A DNA stretch of 64,000 nucleotides, taken from contig NZ_FNHB01000007.1 of assembly GCF_900104455.1 (NCBI RefSeq), positions 1 through 64,000 on the forward strand, written 5' to 3'. The position numbers and the translations under genes are program-made. The notes under the pieces are model-generated. The model was not told the DNA's origin. It worked only from the letters and a program-made list of their open reading frames with translations, and searched no databases. The DNA is from Dendrosporobacter quercicolus. Its GTDB lineage: Bacteria; Bacillota; Negativicutes; DSM-1736; Dendrosporobacteraceae. The stretch's first letter is position 1. Each line of letters begins with the position of its first letter. Of the stretch, positions 1 through 8,571 are shown piece by piece.

Positions 1-276
1 CTGGGGGCAGTGGCGTTTGTATTTGATACGGCCGGCGGGGTATTGTTTGCGAAACTGATGAACCTGTTCAGCAAGACGAAAATCAATCCGATGATCGGAG
101 CGTGCGGAATATCGGCGTTCCCGATGTCAGGGCGTGTAATCGCGAAGATGGCGCTCAAAGAAGATCCGACAAACTTTATCATCCAGCATGCGATCGGAGT
201 GAACGTGGCAGGCCAGGTTGCGTCGGTAGTGGCGGGCGGACTGGTACTGGCGCTGATACCGGCGCTGACGAAATAA
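1..276 (+). CDS. Sodium-pumping decarboxylase beta subunit (OadB/GcdB/MmdB family), C-terminal part
   Basis: This is the 3' end of a gene that enters from the left edge in frame 1; 91 codons are visible. The protein is the integral membrane subunit that decarboxylates carboxybiotin and couples this to sodium export in oxaloacetate, methylmalonyl-CoA, glutaconyl-CoA or malonate decarboxylases. The visible part has the family's conserved C-terminal block, with the GACGISAFPMSGRV stretch followed by IQHAIGVNVAGQVASVVAGG and a final hydrophobic helix. The substrate cannot be told from this subunit. A tiny membrane gene follows after 18 bp, so both probably belong to one operon. Confidence 0.9.
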   Translation: MGAVAFVFDTAGGVLFAKLMNLFSKTKINPMIGACGISAFPMSGRVIAKMALKEDPTNFIIQHAIGVNVAGQVASVVAGGLVLALIPALTK

Positions 277-294
277 AAGGGAGGCGATCATCAG

Positions 295-432
295 ATGGAA
301 GATGCAGTATCAAAGGCAATCACATTAGGAACAGTGGCCTTGCCGACGATGTTTTTTGTAATCGGGGTATTTATTCTGGCTACTAAGGCTTTACATGCGG
401 CTTTTCCGGTTAAAGCAGAGGATGAGGAATAG
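295..432 (+). CDS. Small single-helix membrane protein, possible decarboxylase accessory subunit
   Basis: A 45-residue protein starting at ATG 295, with GGGAGG at 279-284 as ribosome site. The centre (about residues 8-32) is one hydrophobic helix, preceded by a short acidic start and followed by an acidic tail ending KAEDEE. It follows the carboxybiotin decarboxylase subunit by 18 bp and is surely co-transcribed. Sodium-pump decarboxylases often carry a small one-helix gamma/delta subunit (OadG type) that assembles the complex, and this could be a minimal version. No specific family motif is seen, so the role is inferred from position and topology. Confidence 0.7.
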   Translation: MEDAVSKAITLGTVALPTMFFVIGVFILATKALHAAFPVKAEDEE

Positions 433-563
433 CGGGTAAGACAAGGAACATTAAATTGATTTCCCAATCGTGATATTGGCGTACGTCTCAGGTTTAACGT
501 CCCAGGCGCTTGAATAAGGAAGCTGGCGGCAATTTGCGGTCCGCGAAAACTTTATCTGATGTA

Positions 564-593
564 TTGCATATTTGCTATTGTGCAAATTTGCAA
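564..593. promoter_or_regulatory. Operator-like dyad upstream of the carboxylate carrier
   Basis: TTGCATATTTGC at 564-575 and GCAAATTTGCAA at 582-593 form a near-perfect dyad with a 6 bp centre. It sits about 60 bp upstream of the carrier start at 653, where a regulator site would be expected. The bound protein is unknown. Confidence 0.4.
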
Positions 594-652
594 GGCAGGT
601 AGAGGCCTGATTTTGGCCCGGGCGGAATTACCATTAAGGGGAGGGGAAACTT

Positions 653-2029
653 ATGCTAGGAATGTCTGTTGCAGCCTTAGCGTCACTTGTTGCTATTGTT
701 ATTGTTGTTGGAATCTCCATGATTAACGAGGAACTCAATATCGGAATTGTTGCCATTGCCTTTGCCATCGTCGTCGGCAGCTTTTTCGCGGATCTTAATG
801 CGGTACAAATAATGTCATCCCTGCCGATCAATTTGTTCATGATTTTAGTCGGCGTGACCTTTTTGTTTGGCATAGCCACTACCAACGGGACTTTGGAAAA
901 GTTAACGGCGAATGCCATCCGCCTGGCCAAAGGCAACACGGCGCTGATCCCGCTGATTATCTTTATGCTGATCACCATAATTACCACCATCGGCCCGGGA
1001 AATATCGCCACAGTGGCCTTAATGGCGCCGGTAGTCATGGCGATCGCCGCCCGGATTGGCATCAATGCATTTTTGATGACTCTCTTAATCGTCGGAGCTG
1101 CGAATGGAGCTGCCTTCTCGCCAATCGCGCCAAGCGGCATCATCTCCAATTCAATTGTAGCTAAAATTGCTCCGCAGCTGGACGCACTGGGGCAGAGTAT
1201 TGGCGATTTGAATACGTTTGGCTGGAAAATTCATCTAAATTCGGAGATTGCCCAGATTGCCGCCAATATTGGCGGATTCATGGTGCTTGGCGGCTGGAAG
1301 TGGATTGTCAGTCAGCGCAACTCCAGTCTGAATATTGATGATATTGCTCCCAAGCCGGAGCCTTTCAATAAAAACCAGATTATGACGCTTGTTGCCGTTG
1401 TTATTTTGGTGCTGCTGGTTATCCTGCCCAGTATGGCGGTAACCAAGGGACTGTTTTCACCATCTGTATTAAAACTCATTGGTACCGGAGACTCCGTCAA
1501 TGTCGGGGCAATTGCATTTTTGCTGTCCAGCGTGCTGCTCATCCTGAATGCCGGCGACAGCAAGGCCACGGTGAAATCGATGCCCTGGCCGGTCATCATT
1601 ATGGTCTGCGGCATGGGGATACTCATTGACGTTATGGATAAAGCCGGCGGCTTGAATGCTCTGGTTAATATTATCGCATCAGTATCCAATGAGACAACAA
1701 TAACCGGTGTTTTGGCTTTAGTGACCGGGGTGATTTCCGCTTACTCCAGTTCGTCCGGCGTAGTCATGCCGATGTTCCTGCCGATGGTGCCGGGACTGAT
1801 TCAAGAGCTGGGGGGCGGCAGTGCGGCGGCAATGATTTCTTCCATCAACGTCGGCTCGCATCTGGTGGACACCTCTCCCTTGTCCCTGTTCGGCGCAATC
1901 TGCATTGCCTGCGCGGACGAGAAGGAAGACAAAGGCAAGCTGTTCCGCAATTTGATGATTTGGGGCTTTTCGATGGCGGCGGTCGGCGCCGTTATCTGCT
2001 ATATCTTCTTTGGCTTACTCAGTTTATAA
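653..2029 (+). CDS. SLC13/MatC-like dicarboxylate carrier
   Basis: A 458-residue membrane transporter with about 11-12 hydrophobic segments. The N-terminal half resembles the MatC (malonate/dicarboxylate carrier) N-terminal domain, with the conserved helix-breaking loops TIGPGNIATVALMAPVV and GAANGAAFSPIAPSGII. The C-terminal half has the matching re-entrant region SAYSSSSGVVMPMFLP. The start ATG 653 has an excellent ribosome site (AGGGGAGGGG). The location behind a carboxybiotin decarboxylase subunit suggests uptake of a di- or tricarboxylate, perhaps malonate, that feeds the decarboxylase. The 220 bp gap with an operator-like dyad suggests its own promoter. A perfect terminator follows. Confidence 0.8.
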   Translation: MLGMSVAALASLVAIVIVVGISMINEELNIGIVAIAFAIVVGSFFADLNAVQIMSSLPINLFMILVGVTFLFGIATTNGTLEKLTANAIRLAKGNTALIPLIIFMLITIITTIGPGNIATVALMAPVVMAIAARIGINAFLMTLLIVGAANGAAFSPIAPSGIISNSIVAKIAPQLDALGQSIGDLNTFGWKIHLNSEIAQIAANIGGFMVLGGWKWIVSQRNSSLNIDDIAPKPEPFNKNQIMTLVAVVILVLLVILPSMAVTKGLFSPSVLKLIGTGDSVNVGAIAFLLSSVLLILNAGDSKATVKSMPWPVIIMVCGMGILIDVMDKAGGLNALVNIIASVSNETTITGVLALVTGVISAYSSSSGVVMPMFLPMVPGLIQELGGGSAAAMISSINVGSHLVDTSPLSLFGAICIACADEKEDKGKLFRNLMIWGFSMAAVGAVICYIFFGLLSL

Positions 2030-2038
2030 AAGCCAGGC

Positions 2039-2076
2039 GCAGGCCGGAAAAGCTTGAAGCTTTTCCGGCCTGCTTT
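2039..2076 (+). terminator. Rho-independent terminator after the SLC13-like carrier
   Basis: GCAGGCCGGAAAAGCTT (2039-2055) pairs perfectly with its complement at 2057-2073, followed by TTT. It lies 10 bp after the carrier stop. Confidence 0.75.
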
Positions 2077-2125
2077 CCTATGGTCAGGGGGATGGTGGAG
2101 CAGCGCAACGAAAGGAGGCTGGCTA

Positions 2126-2629
2126 ATGGAAAATTTGATGGTACGCTCGGAGACAAGCCGGAAGAATTTTTATGTTTTAATGGTTGCAATTATTTCTTTT
2201 ATCTTCTTATTGGGATTTTCGCTGTACAAATATTTGGTTCTTCACATTTTTCAGCCGCTGGAAATGATGGCAGAGCTGCTGGTCTTATTTGTGCTTATTG
2301 AACGGATGGCGGCGCAATACAGCTATGAAATGACCCCAAAAGGCCTGTGCTTGACTAAGCGCAGCCTGCTGGGAACGGTAACCCATGAAATACCTTACGG
2401 TGCTATTTTCAGTGTTTACCGATATAAGCCCCAGCTGATCGGCCTTATTAAGTTTCGCCGGACTTACCGTTTTCACTCGGCTCTTGACGGGCGTGATGTC
2501 TGGACTTTGGCCTATACGGTAACCCGGTCGAACAATAAGGAGGAGAAGCGGCGGATTTATTTTAAGCCCGGTGATCAGATGCTTGCGGCCCTGCAAGCAA
2601 AACTGCCGGCAAAAGTGATGGCGCATTAA
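2126..2629 (+). CDS. Two-helix membrane protein with PH-like cytosolic domain, unknown function
   Basis: A 167-residue protein. ATG 2126 is chosen because AAAGGAGG ends 7-8 bp upstream. Two hydrophobic helices lie at about residues 15-33 and 40-60. They are followed by a soluble domain of about 100 residues rich in beta-strand patterns (GLCLTKRSLLGTVTHEIPY and similar), as in the bacterial PH-like domains of DUF304/YdbT-type membrane proteins. It stands alone between two terminators, so it is probably monocistronic. No function can be assigned. Confidence 0.7.
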   Translation: MENLMVRSETSRKNFYVLMVAIISFIFLLGFSLYKYLVLHIFQPLEMMAELLVLFVLIERMAAQYSYEMTPKGLCLTKRSLLGTVTHEIPYGAIFSVYRYKPQLIGLIKFRRTYRFHSALDGRDVWTLAYTVTRSNNKEEKRRIYFKPGDQMLAALQAKLPAKVMAH

Positions 2630-2717
2630 CCAGTTTCAGCAGGCCGCCTCTGTTCCGGGCACTTTCTCAAGCTGGCCGGTCTGGAGGCCGCTCCTTCACG
2701 GTGGAAGAAGAGGGGTT

Positions 2718-2757
2718 AAAAAACCAGTCACATATCTGAGGTGTGACTGGTTTTTTT
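2718..2757 (+). terminator. Rho-independent terminator
   Basis: AAACCAGTCACA pairs with TGTGACTGGTTT around a short loop and is followed by a T run at 2751-2757. It lies downstream of the 2126-2629 gene and upstream of the DUF1294 gene. Confidence 0.85.
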
Positions 2758-2811
2758 GTTGGCGGAAAGGGTGTATAATAAGTATAGGATCAGATTCGCA
2801 GGAGTGCAGGC

Positions 2812-3081
2812 ATGATTATCTGGATAGCTGTTTATGTCATTTGGAACACAATTGCCTTTTTCCGGATGGGGGCTGATAAAAACTACGCCAAAACCGGCAG
2901 GGCGAGAATACCGGAACGGACTTTTTTTCTGTGGGCGGCGCTATTTGGCGCGGCCGGCATCTGGGGCGGTATGCTTTTTTTTCGGCATAAAACCCGCCAC
3001 CGGTCTTTTCGCATCGCCATTCCGGCATTGCTGGCCCTCAATATTGGCCTTCTGGCAGTTCAGTTGGTCAGCTTTTACTAG
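2812..3081 (+). CDS. DUF1294 family membrane protein
   Basis: An 89-residue protein with three predicted membrane segments. It matches the DUF1294 pattern: an N-terminal helix, the D-K motif (MGADKNYA), an R-x-PE-RTFF segment at about residues 32-38, then a GxxGxWGGMLFFRHKTRH loop. The ribosome site is GCAGGAG and the start is ATG 2812. Its role is unknown. The next gene (nudC) begins 54 bp after its stop and may be co-transcribed. Confidence 0.8.
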   Translation: MIIWIAVYVIWNTIAFFRMGADKNYAKTGRARIPERTFFLWAALFGAAGIWGGMLFFRHKTRHRSFRIAIPALLALNIGLLAVQLVSFY

Positions 3082-3135
3082 CCCGGTTATGATAGGATAC
3101 TGAAAGTTAAATTGCAGATTAAGGTGGGTACTCTA

Positions 3136-3993
3136 ATGAACGATAACAATGCTGTAAAGGCGCCGGAGCCTGACGATAAGAAAAACGCGTATTTACTGCT
3201 GTTTTACAAAGATGAGATTTTGGTCGAAGTCCAAAACGGCGGTTGGCGGATACCCGCACTGGGGGCGGTTCCTTTATCGCGGACTGAGGCAGCCGCCCAG
3301 TATATCGGCGAATGGGCTGGCAAGCGTTACTATGGCGCCAACATCAATGAAAAACCGGAGTTTCCGGGCCTGACGTTTGTCAGGCTGAAGCAACTGTCCC
3401 AGCATACTCTCAAAGAGTATTGGCCGGTTGCCTTCCGGGCATATCATTTACTGAACTGGCTGAAAAACAACCGGTTTTGCGGCCGGTGCGGCCAGGCTAT
3501 GCAATTGGTGGTCCAAGGGCAGGAACAGTCGTTAAATTGTACGTCCTGCAGTAATATTGTGTATCCCCGGATCTCGCCGGCGATCATTGTCGCCGTGTTT
3601 AAAGAAGATCAGATTTTGCTGGCTCATGCCAGCCGGTTTCCGCCGGGACGGTATAGTGTCATTGCCGGTTTCGTCGAACCAGGCGAAACCATGGAAAACT
3701 GTGTAAGGCGGGAACTGCGGGAAGAAGTGGGCCTTGAGGTGGATAACATCCAATACTTCGGCAGTCAGCCCTGGCCGTTTCCTGATTCCCTGATGATCGC
3801 GTTTACCGCCAATTATGTCAGTGGGCAGATTGCTGTTGATCATAGTGAAATACTCACGGCTGACTGGTTTTCGGCCCATACGCTGCCGGAAATTCCGGAA
3901 AAGGGGACGATTTCCCGCCAGCTCATTGACTGGTTTCTTCATCAACAGCAGCCGCCGGGGCAAATAGGTACCAACCATCATTCCCAGGATTAA
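3136..3993 (+). CDS. nudC: NADH pyrophosphatase NudC-like Nudix hydrolase (copy 1)
   Basis: A 285-residue enzyme of the NudC type, which cleaves NAD(H) to NMN(H) and AMP and can decap NAD-capped RNA. ATG 3136 is preferred over an upstream TTG because AGGTGGG precedes it at a good distance. A four-cysteine zinc ribbon (CGRCG ... CTSC) lies near residues 115-135. The Nudix box follows, GFVEPGETMENCVRRELREE, with the expected REVGL continuation, and then the NudC signature SQPWPFP. A second copy lies at 8572-9387 with the same architecture. The C-terminal part is highly similar while the N-terminal third has diverged. Confidence 0.9.
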   Translation: MNDNNAVKAPEPDDKKNAYLLLFYKDEILVEVQNGGWRIPALGAVPLSRTEAAAQYIGEWAGKRYYGANINEKPEFPGLTFVRLKQLSQHTLKEYWPVAFRAYHLLNWLKNNRFCGRCGQAMQLVVQGQEQSLNCTSCSNIVYPRISPAIIVAVFKEDQILLAHASRFPPGRYSVIAGFVEPGETMENCVRRELREEVGLEVDNIQYFGSQPWPFPDSLMIAFTANYVSGQIAVDHSEILTADWFSAHTLPEIPEKGTISRQLIDWFLHQQQPPGQIGTNHHSQD

Positions 3994-4203
3994 TATCAAA
4001 TAACTGCTCATGGCCGGCGCTTTTTGTTATCGTCCTGTAACAGGAGCAATCCGGCTAAGGATGCGGTGATCATTGGGGTAATCCGGTCCAGCCGGCCGGA
4101 AGCAAATGCAGTTTGTCGATGAGCACATAGCTGAATTTTTTGCGGCTTTGAGACGTACCGCCAGTGCGGCGTTCATGAGAATGACAAGTAGGGGTGGGTA
4201 TAA

Positions 4204-4776
4204 TTGCAGGATTTAAGTTTAGTAATCGCCGCCAATTTGAAGCGGATTCGCGAAGAAAAGAAGCTGAGCCTGGATAAGGCGTCTGAGCTGACCAAAGTCA
4301 GCAAATCAATGCTGGGACAAATCGAGCGGGGCGAATCAAATCCCACGATTAACACCATCTGGCGGATTGCATCCGGGTTAAAGGTATCGTTTACTTCGCT
4401 GATCCATTTACCGCAGGCTGATGCCGTTATTGTACGCCGGGCTGAAGTGGAGCCGTTGATCGAGGATGGCGGCAGATACCGGGTTTATCCGGTATTTCCG
4501 TATGAAGACGGCCGCCGCTTTGAACTGTATCTGGTTGAAATTGATCAGGGCGGCTGCTATCACAGCACCCATCCCCATGTTGACGGCAGTAAGGAGTTTA
4601 TTACTGTTATGGCCGGGGAATTGACGTTATTAACCAATGGCCAGACCTATACGCTGCAGCAAGGCGATTCCATCTGTTTCCGGGCGGACAAACCTCATGC
4701 CTACAAGAATACGGGCAGGGAACTGATCCGTTTAAGTATGGCCATTGATTATCCGGCAACGGTTGCAGCCGGCTAG
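4204..4776 (+). CDS. XRE-family regulator with C-terminal cupin sensor
   Basis: A 190-residue regulator. An HTH of the Cro/CI type spans residues 8-62 (LKRIREEKKLSLDKASELTK, then SKSMLGQIERGESNP). A cupin domain fills about residues 105-185 and carries metal-ligand-like histidines in HSTHPHVDGSKEF and in DKPHAYKN. Proteins of this build bind a small ligand through the cupin and repress or activate nearby metabolic genes. A TTG start at 4204 is supported by AGGGGTGGG 6 bp upstream. The target could be ddl, just downstream, but nothing in the sequence proves it. Confidence 0.85.
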   Translation: MQDLSLVIAANLKRIREEKKLSLDKASELTKVSKSMLGQIERGESNPTINTIWRIASGLKVSFTSLIHLPQADAVIVRRAEVEPLIEDGGRYRVYPVFPYEDGRRFELYLVEIDQGGCYHSTHPHVDGSKEFITVMAGELTLLTNGQTYTLQQGDSICFRADKPHAYKNTGRELIRLSMAIDYPATVAAG

Positions 4777-4904
4777 CGTCAGGATGACAAAAGCATTCCG
4801 GGGGGTTCCCCATTCCTGGTGCTGCGAGGCGCTGTTTGGCCACCGGCCGGTGATGATGGGGCGAACGGTAACATACAATGACAGCTGCAAAGGGGATGGT
4901 AGTT

Positions 4905-6008
4905 TTGTCTAAAATCAGGGTTGGAATTTTATTTGGCGGCAAGTCGGCGGAGCATGAGGTTTCCCTGCAGTCAGCCCAAAATATTATTGATGCAATAGAT
5001 AAAAGCAAATATGATGTTACCTTAATCGGCATAGACAAGGCGGGGCATTGGCGGTTGTACGACAGCTCACGGTTTTTACTGAACAGCAATGACCCGCGCC
5101 GTATTACCCTGAATAAGACCGGCCGGGAGGTCGCTTTGGTACCGGGTGCCGGTGTCGGGCAGCTGCTGGAAATCACCGGGCGGAAATCAGGCGCTGGAAT
5201 TGATGTTATATTTCCCGTTTTGCATGGGCCGTACGGGGAAGACGGAACTGTTCAGGGCCTGCTGAAACTGGCTGACCTTCCTTTTGTCGGCGCCGGTGTG
5301 TTAGGGTCTGCGGTTGGTATGGATAAAGATGTAACCAAGCGTTTGCTGCGGGATGCGGGAATTCCTATCGCCGGATTCTTGACTTGCAGCAAGTGGGATC
5401 AGGCTGCGGCGAGATTTGACGAAGCTGTGCAAAAGTTAGGGCTGCCGCTGTTTGTCAAACCGGCCAATGCCGGTTCTTCCGTCGGGGTGAGCAAGGTTGT
5501 CAATGAAGAGCAGTTTACTGCAGCGCTGGCGGAGGCTTTTTGTTTTGATACTAAGGTTCTCATTGAAGAATGCATCACCGGCCGGGAACTGGAATGTGCT
5601 GTTCTGGGCAATGAAGCGCCGGTTGCTTCAAGTATCGGTGAGATTGCAGCCCAGCGGGAGTTTTATTCTTATGAAGCAAAATATATTGATGAAGCCGGCG
5701 CTGTTCTGACTATCCCGGCTGAACTGCCTGCAGCGGCCGCCGCGCGCATTCAGGCGCTGGCGGTCAGGGCTTTCCAGACGCTTTGCTGTGAAGGCATGGC
5801 CAGGGTGGATTTCTTTTTGACAAAGGACAACCAGGCTGTTGTTAATGAAATTAATACCATTCCCGGCTTTACTGCAGTCAGCATGTACCCTAAATTATGG
5901 GAAGTCAGCGGGATAAGTTATGGCGAGCTTATCGATAAACTGATTCAACTGGCGCTGGAACGGCAGGTCAGAGAGCGGCAGTTGAAAACTTCTTATCATA
6001 AACCCTGA
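4905..6008 (+). CDS. ddl: D-alanine--D-alanine ligase
   Basis: An ATP-grasp ligase that makes the D-Ala-D-Ala dipeptide for peptidoglycan. The N-terminus has the hallmark GILFGGKSAEHEVSLQSAQN. Further motifs are FPVLHGPYGEDGTVQGLL, KPANAGSSVGVSKV for nucleotide binding, and the C-terminal EINTIPGFT metal-binding motif. The TTG at 4905 follows AAGGGG by 9 bp and gives the usual family N-terminus. The in-frame ATG at 4878 lacks a ribosome site and would add nine residues. The length of 367 residues is normal for the family. Confidence 0.93.
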   Translation: MSKIRVGILFGGKSAEHEVSLQSAQNIIDAIDKSKYDVTLIGIDKAGHWRLYDSSRFLLNSNDPRRITLNKTGREVALVPGAGVGQLLEITGRKSGAGIDVIFPVLHGPYGEDGTVQGLLKLADLPFVGAGVLGSAVGMDKDVTKRLLRDAGIPIAGFLTCSKWDQAAARFDEAVQKLGLPLFVKPANAGSSVGVSKVVNEEQFTAALAEAFCFDTKVLIEECITGRELECAVLGNEAPVASSIGEIAAQREFYSYEAKYIDEAGAVLTIPAELPAAAAARIQALAVRAFQTLCCEGMARVDFFLTKDNQAVVNEINTIPGFTAVSMYPKLWEVSGISYGELIDKLIQLALERQVRERQLKTSYHKP

Positions 6009-6125
6009 TCGCCACAGCCGGCAATGGCGGTTGTGGCTGCAATAATATAGCTTGCCGGTTTTCATGTAAACCTGCTATAGTTAAAGAATAGCGTGTAAAT
6101 GACGGCAGGGATGGAAGGCAAGCAA

Positions 6126-7556
6126 ATGCGGGGTGAAAGTGTGACAGACAACAGCTTGGATTATCAGGGAGCAACCATAGAAGAATTAAGCGCAATGATT
6201 GCGGCGGAACCGGAAAATGAAACGCCTTATTATTATCGGGCCGCCGCTTACTGTGAGCAATGGCAGTATGAAGAGGCGATTATGGATTATACCACCGTGC
6301 TGGAAATGAATTCGTATCATACAGATGCCTATTATCACCGGGCAGTTGTTTATGCCAAGTTAAACATGTATGACGCCGTTATCCTGGATTGCAGTATGGC
6401 GCTGGATATTGATCCCGAATATGCAGGGGCTTATTTGGAACGGGCGGCGGCGTATTATGAGCAACAGCGGTATGACAAGGCTGTCATTGACTATGGTAAT
6501 TTTATTCAGTTGCGGCCGGAGTTTGCCGCAGCTTATGATTTCCGCGCCAGCGCTTACCGGGCATTAGGAGAGTATGAAGCAGCCATTGCGGACTATAGCC
6601 GGGCGATTGAGCTGGCCCCGGAGGCGGCGGGCAGTTATTACCAACGGGCCGCGGTTTACCGGCAGCAGCTGCTTTATCCTGCGGCGATTGACGATTATAC
6701 CAGAGTCATTGAGCTTGAGCCGCAGCATGCCGATGCTTATTTCAATCGCGGCCTGGTTTACGATGAGCAGAAGCAGTATCAAAAGGCTCTGGCCGACTAT
6801 CAGCAAACCATTGCCATCAACCTGGAATATAGCGGCGCTTATTATCACCGGGCCGGAATTTACTGCGGTCAAGGCGATTTTGAAAGCGCTCTGGCCGATT
6901 ATAGCAAAGTCATTGAGCTTTCGCCTGATGATTTTGGCGGTTACTACCGGCGGGGCGCCGTGTACCAGGCGCAGAAACGCTTCCGGCAAGCCATTGCCGA
7001 TTATACCCGGGCGATTGAACTTGAGCCGGAGCTGGCGGCCTGCTATTACTACCGGGCGACAGCCTATCACGAGTTAAACTGTTACCAGGAGGCGGTCGGC
7101 GACTATACCCGGGCAATTGAACTTGAGCCGCGGGCGATTGCCTACTATTACCGGGCGGCGGTCTATCGGGAGCTGGACCTGCTGGCCGAGGCGATAACCG
7201 ATTACGGACAAGCCATCAGCCTGGAACCGGCGGATGCCGATTATTATTTTTACCGGGGTTCGGCCTACCAGCAGCTGGGCGAACATCAACAGGCTGTTGC
7301 CGACTATAGCCGGGCCATTGAGCTGGATGCTCAGGCGGCTGTTTATCATTACCGGGCGGAGTGCTATTATGCGCTTGGCAATTACGCAGCGGCCATTACT
7401 GATTACAGCCGGGCGATCGAATTAGAGCCCGATAGCGCCGAGGCTTATTATCAGCGGGCTATGGCGTATTTTGCCAATCGCCGCTTTGAAGAGGCTATGG
7501 CTGATATTGACCGCGCCTGGGAAATTGATCCCGCGTATGGCCGGACTGACGGGTAA
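6126..7556 (+). CDS. Tetratricopeptide-repeat scaffold protein, about 13 TPRs
   Basis: A soluble protein of about 476 residues made almost entirely of 34-residue TPR units from residue 15 to the end. The units keep the pattern A-x-Y-Y-x-R-A-x-x-Y...A-I-x-D-Y-x-x-x-I-E-L-x-P. No signal peptide or enzymatic domain is visible. The start is uncertain: ATG 6126 follows GGAAGG, GTG 6141 follows GGGGTG, and ATG 6099 lacks a good site. Such proteins serve as protein-interaction scaffolds. The unusually regular repeats also show up at DNA level (recurring GACTATAGCCGGGC-like blocks), suggesting recent internal duplication. Confidence 0.88.
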   Translation: MRGESVTDNSLDYQGATIEELSAMIAAEPENETPYYYRAAAYCEQWQYEEAIMDYTTVLEMNSYHTDAYYHRAVVYAKLNMYDAVILDCSMALDIDPEYAGAYLERAAAYYEQQRYDKAVIDYGNFIQLRPEFAAAYDFRASAYRALGEYEAAIADYSRAIELAPEAAGSYYQRAAVYRQQLLYPAAIDDYTRVIELEPQHADAYFNRGLVYDEQKQYQKALADYQQTIAINLEYSGAYYHRAGIYCGQGDFESALADYSKVIELSPDDFGGYYRRGAVYQAQKRFRQAIADYTRAIELEPELAACYYYRATAYHELNCYQEAVGDYTRAIELEPRAIAYYYRAAVYRELDLLAEAITDYGQAISLEPADADYYFYRGSAYQQLGEHQQAVADYSRAIELDAQAAVYHYRAECYYALGNYAAAITDYSRAIELEPDSAEAYYQRAMAYFANRRFEEAMADIDRAWEIDPAYGRTDG

Positions 7557-7608
7557 GCGTAGCCGGCGGCCAGAACGTCCGCAAGCAACCCCAAGACGCC
7601 TAGTATTC

Positions 7609-7662
7609 AAAAATACAGACAGGGATCTTGTTTGAAAACAAGGTCCCTGTCTGTATTTTTTT
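7609..7662. terminator. Bidirectional terminator between TPR gene and flavoprotein gene
   Basis: AAAAATACAGACAGGGA pairs with TCCCTGTCTGTATTTTT around a small loop. A-tract and T-tract flank both sides, so it can serve both convergent genes. Confidence 0.85.
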
Positions 7663-7723
7663 GTGTGTCCAGGTAAGCGTCCGGGAAGCGTTTTGCGGGG
7701 CAAGCTTCGCTTATGCCGCCGAT

Positions 7724-8365
7724 TTATTGAGCAAATCTTGCACCGAGGTCAAAGGCTTTTTGACAGTCCAGCGGAAACTGTTCCCGGCGTCTTTGGGCTT
7801 TTGCTGCTTCGTCAAACGCTGTCACAACATATTTGGAATAATCGGTGAACTGATAGGTATCATTGGCAAACAGCGTCTCCAAACTGCCGAAAAGCCGCGC
7901 AAGGGCCTGTTCGGTTCCTGCAAAAATTCGGTCATAGCCGTATTCTTTCATGCGTTCTTCGCTGACATTCATGGTGTATATAAAGCCAACCGGGATTTTT
8001 CGGGGAAAAAGCGTGGAGTAGGCTTTGTCGTAAACCAGATAGGGAAAAGCCATCCGTTCAAGCAGGGAGCGCATTTCACCGGTGACGCCGTGAAAGTAGA
8101 TGGGCGACCCCAAAATAACGGCGTCTGCAGCGGCAATTTTTTCGAGCACAGGGGTTAACGCATCTTTTACCGCACACTTGCCGTAGCTTTTTCCATGTTT
8201 GAGCTTACAGGCGAAACAGCTGATACAGCCTTTAAAGCTGAGATCGTAAAGATGGATAAGCTCGGTCTCCGCTCCCTGTGCCGCCGCCCCCTCCAGCGAT
8301 TTCTCCAGAAGGGTCGCCGTATTCCAGTTTTTACGCGGACTGCCGTTAATGGCCAATACGGTCAT
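7724..8365 (-). CDS. FMN-dependent NAD(P)H oxidoreductase / iron-sulfur flavoprotein-like
   Basis: A 213-residue flavodoxin-fold protein. The FMN phosphate-binding loop NGSPRKNWNTATLL lies at residues 7-20, and a GSPIYFHGVTGEMRSLLER loop follows at about residues 86-104, both typical of the NADPH-dependent FMN reductase/ISF group. Three cysteines sit in GCISCFACK, and a fourth lies in GKCAVKD; these may bind an Fe-S cluster as in iron-sulfur flavoproteins. The ribosome site AGGAGG precedes ATG 8365. It probably performs redox detoxification or electron transfer, substrate unknown. Confidence 0.85.
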   Translation of the reverse strand: MTVLAINGSPRKNWNTATLLEKSLEGAAAQGAETELIHLYDLSFKGCISCFACKLKHGKSYGKCAVKDALTPVLEKIAAADAVILGSPIYFHGVTGEMRSLLERMAFPYLVYDKAYSTLFPRKIPVGFIYTMNVSEERMKEYGYDRIFAGTEQALARLFGSLETLFANDTYQFTDYSKYVVTAFDEAAKAQRRREQFPLDCQKAFDLGARFAQ

Positions 8366-8450
8366 AAGGCAATACCTCCTTTTGTTTAGTATCTACCACA
8401 AAGTTTAAGCTTAATCCGGCGAAAATAAAAGTATGCACTTTTAAGGTATT

Positions 8451-8470
8451 TACTATACAAAAGGATAGTA
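8451..8470. promoter_or_regulatory. Operator-like dyad
   Basis: TACTAT and ATAGTA are separated by 8 bp in the divergent region between the flavoprotein gene (reverse strand) and the second nudC (forward strand). It is a candidate site for a regulator of the flavoprotein gene. Confidence 0.3.
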
Positions 8471-8571
8471 GCGTAAGGTTTTCAGAACGGCGGGGCAAGC
8501 GTCTGCATCAAATGCCGATTTTGTGGTTACAATTTTAGATGTTACCTTATGCAGTTAGGTGGTTATGTAAT

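Noticed and set aside
6564-7349. Several long reverse-strand frames opposite the TPR gene
   Set aside because: They arise from the repetitive GC-rich codons of the TPR array and have no ribosome sites.
7628-8158. Forward open frame opposite the flavoprotein gene
   Set aside because: It is the antisense shadow of a well-supported flavodoxin-fold gene.
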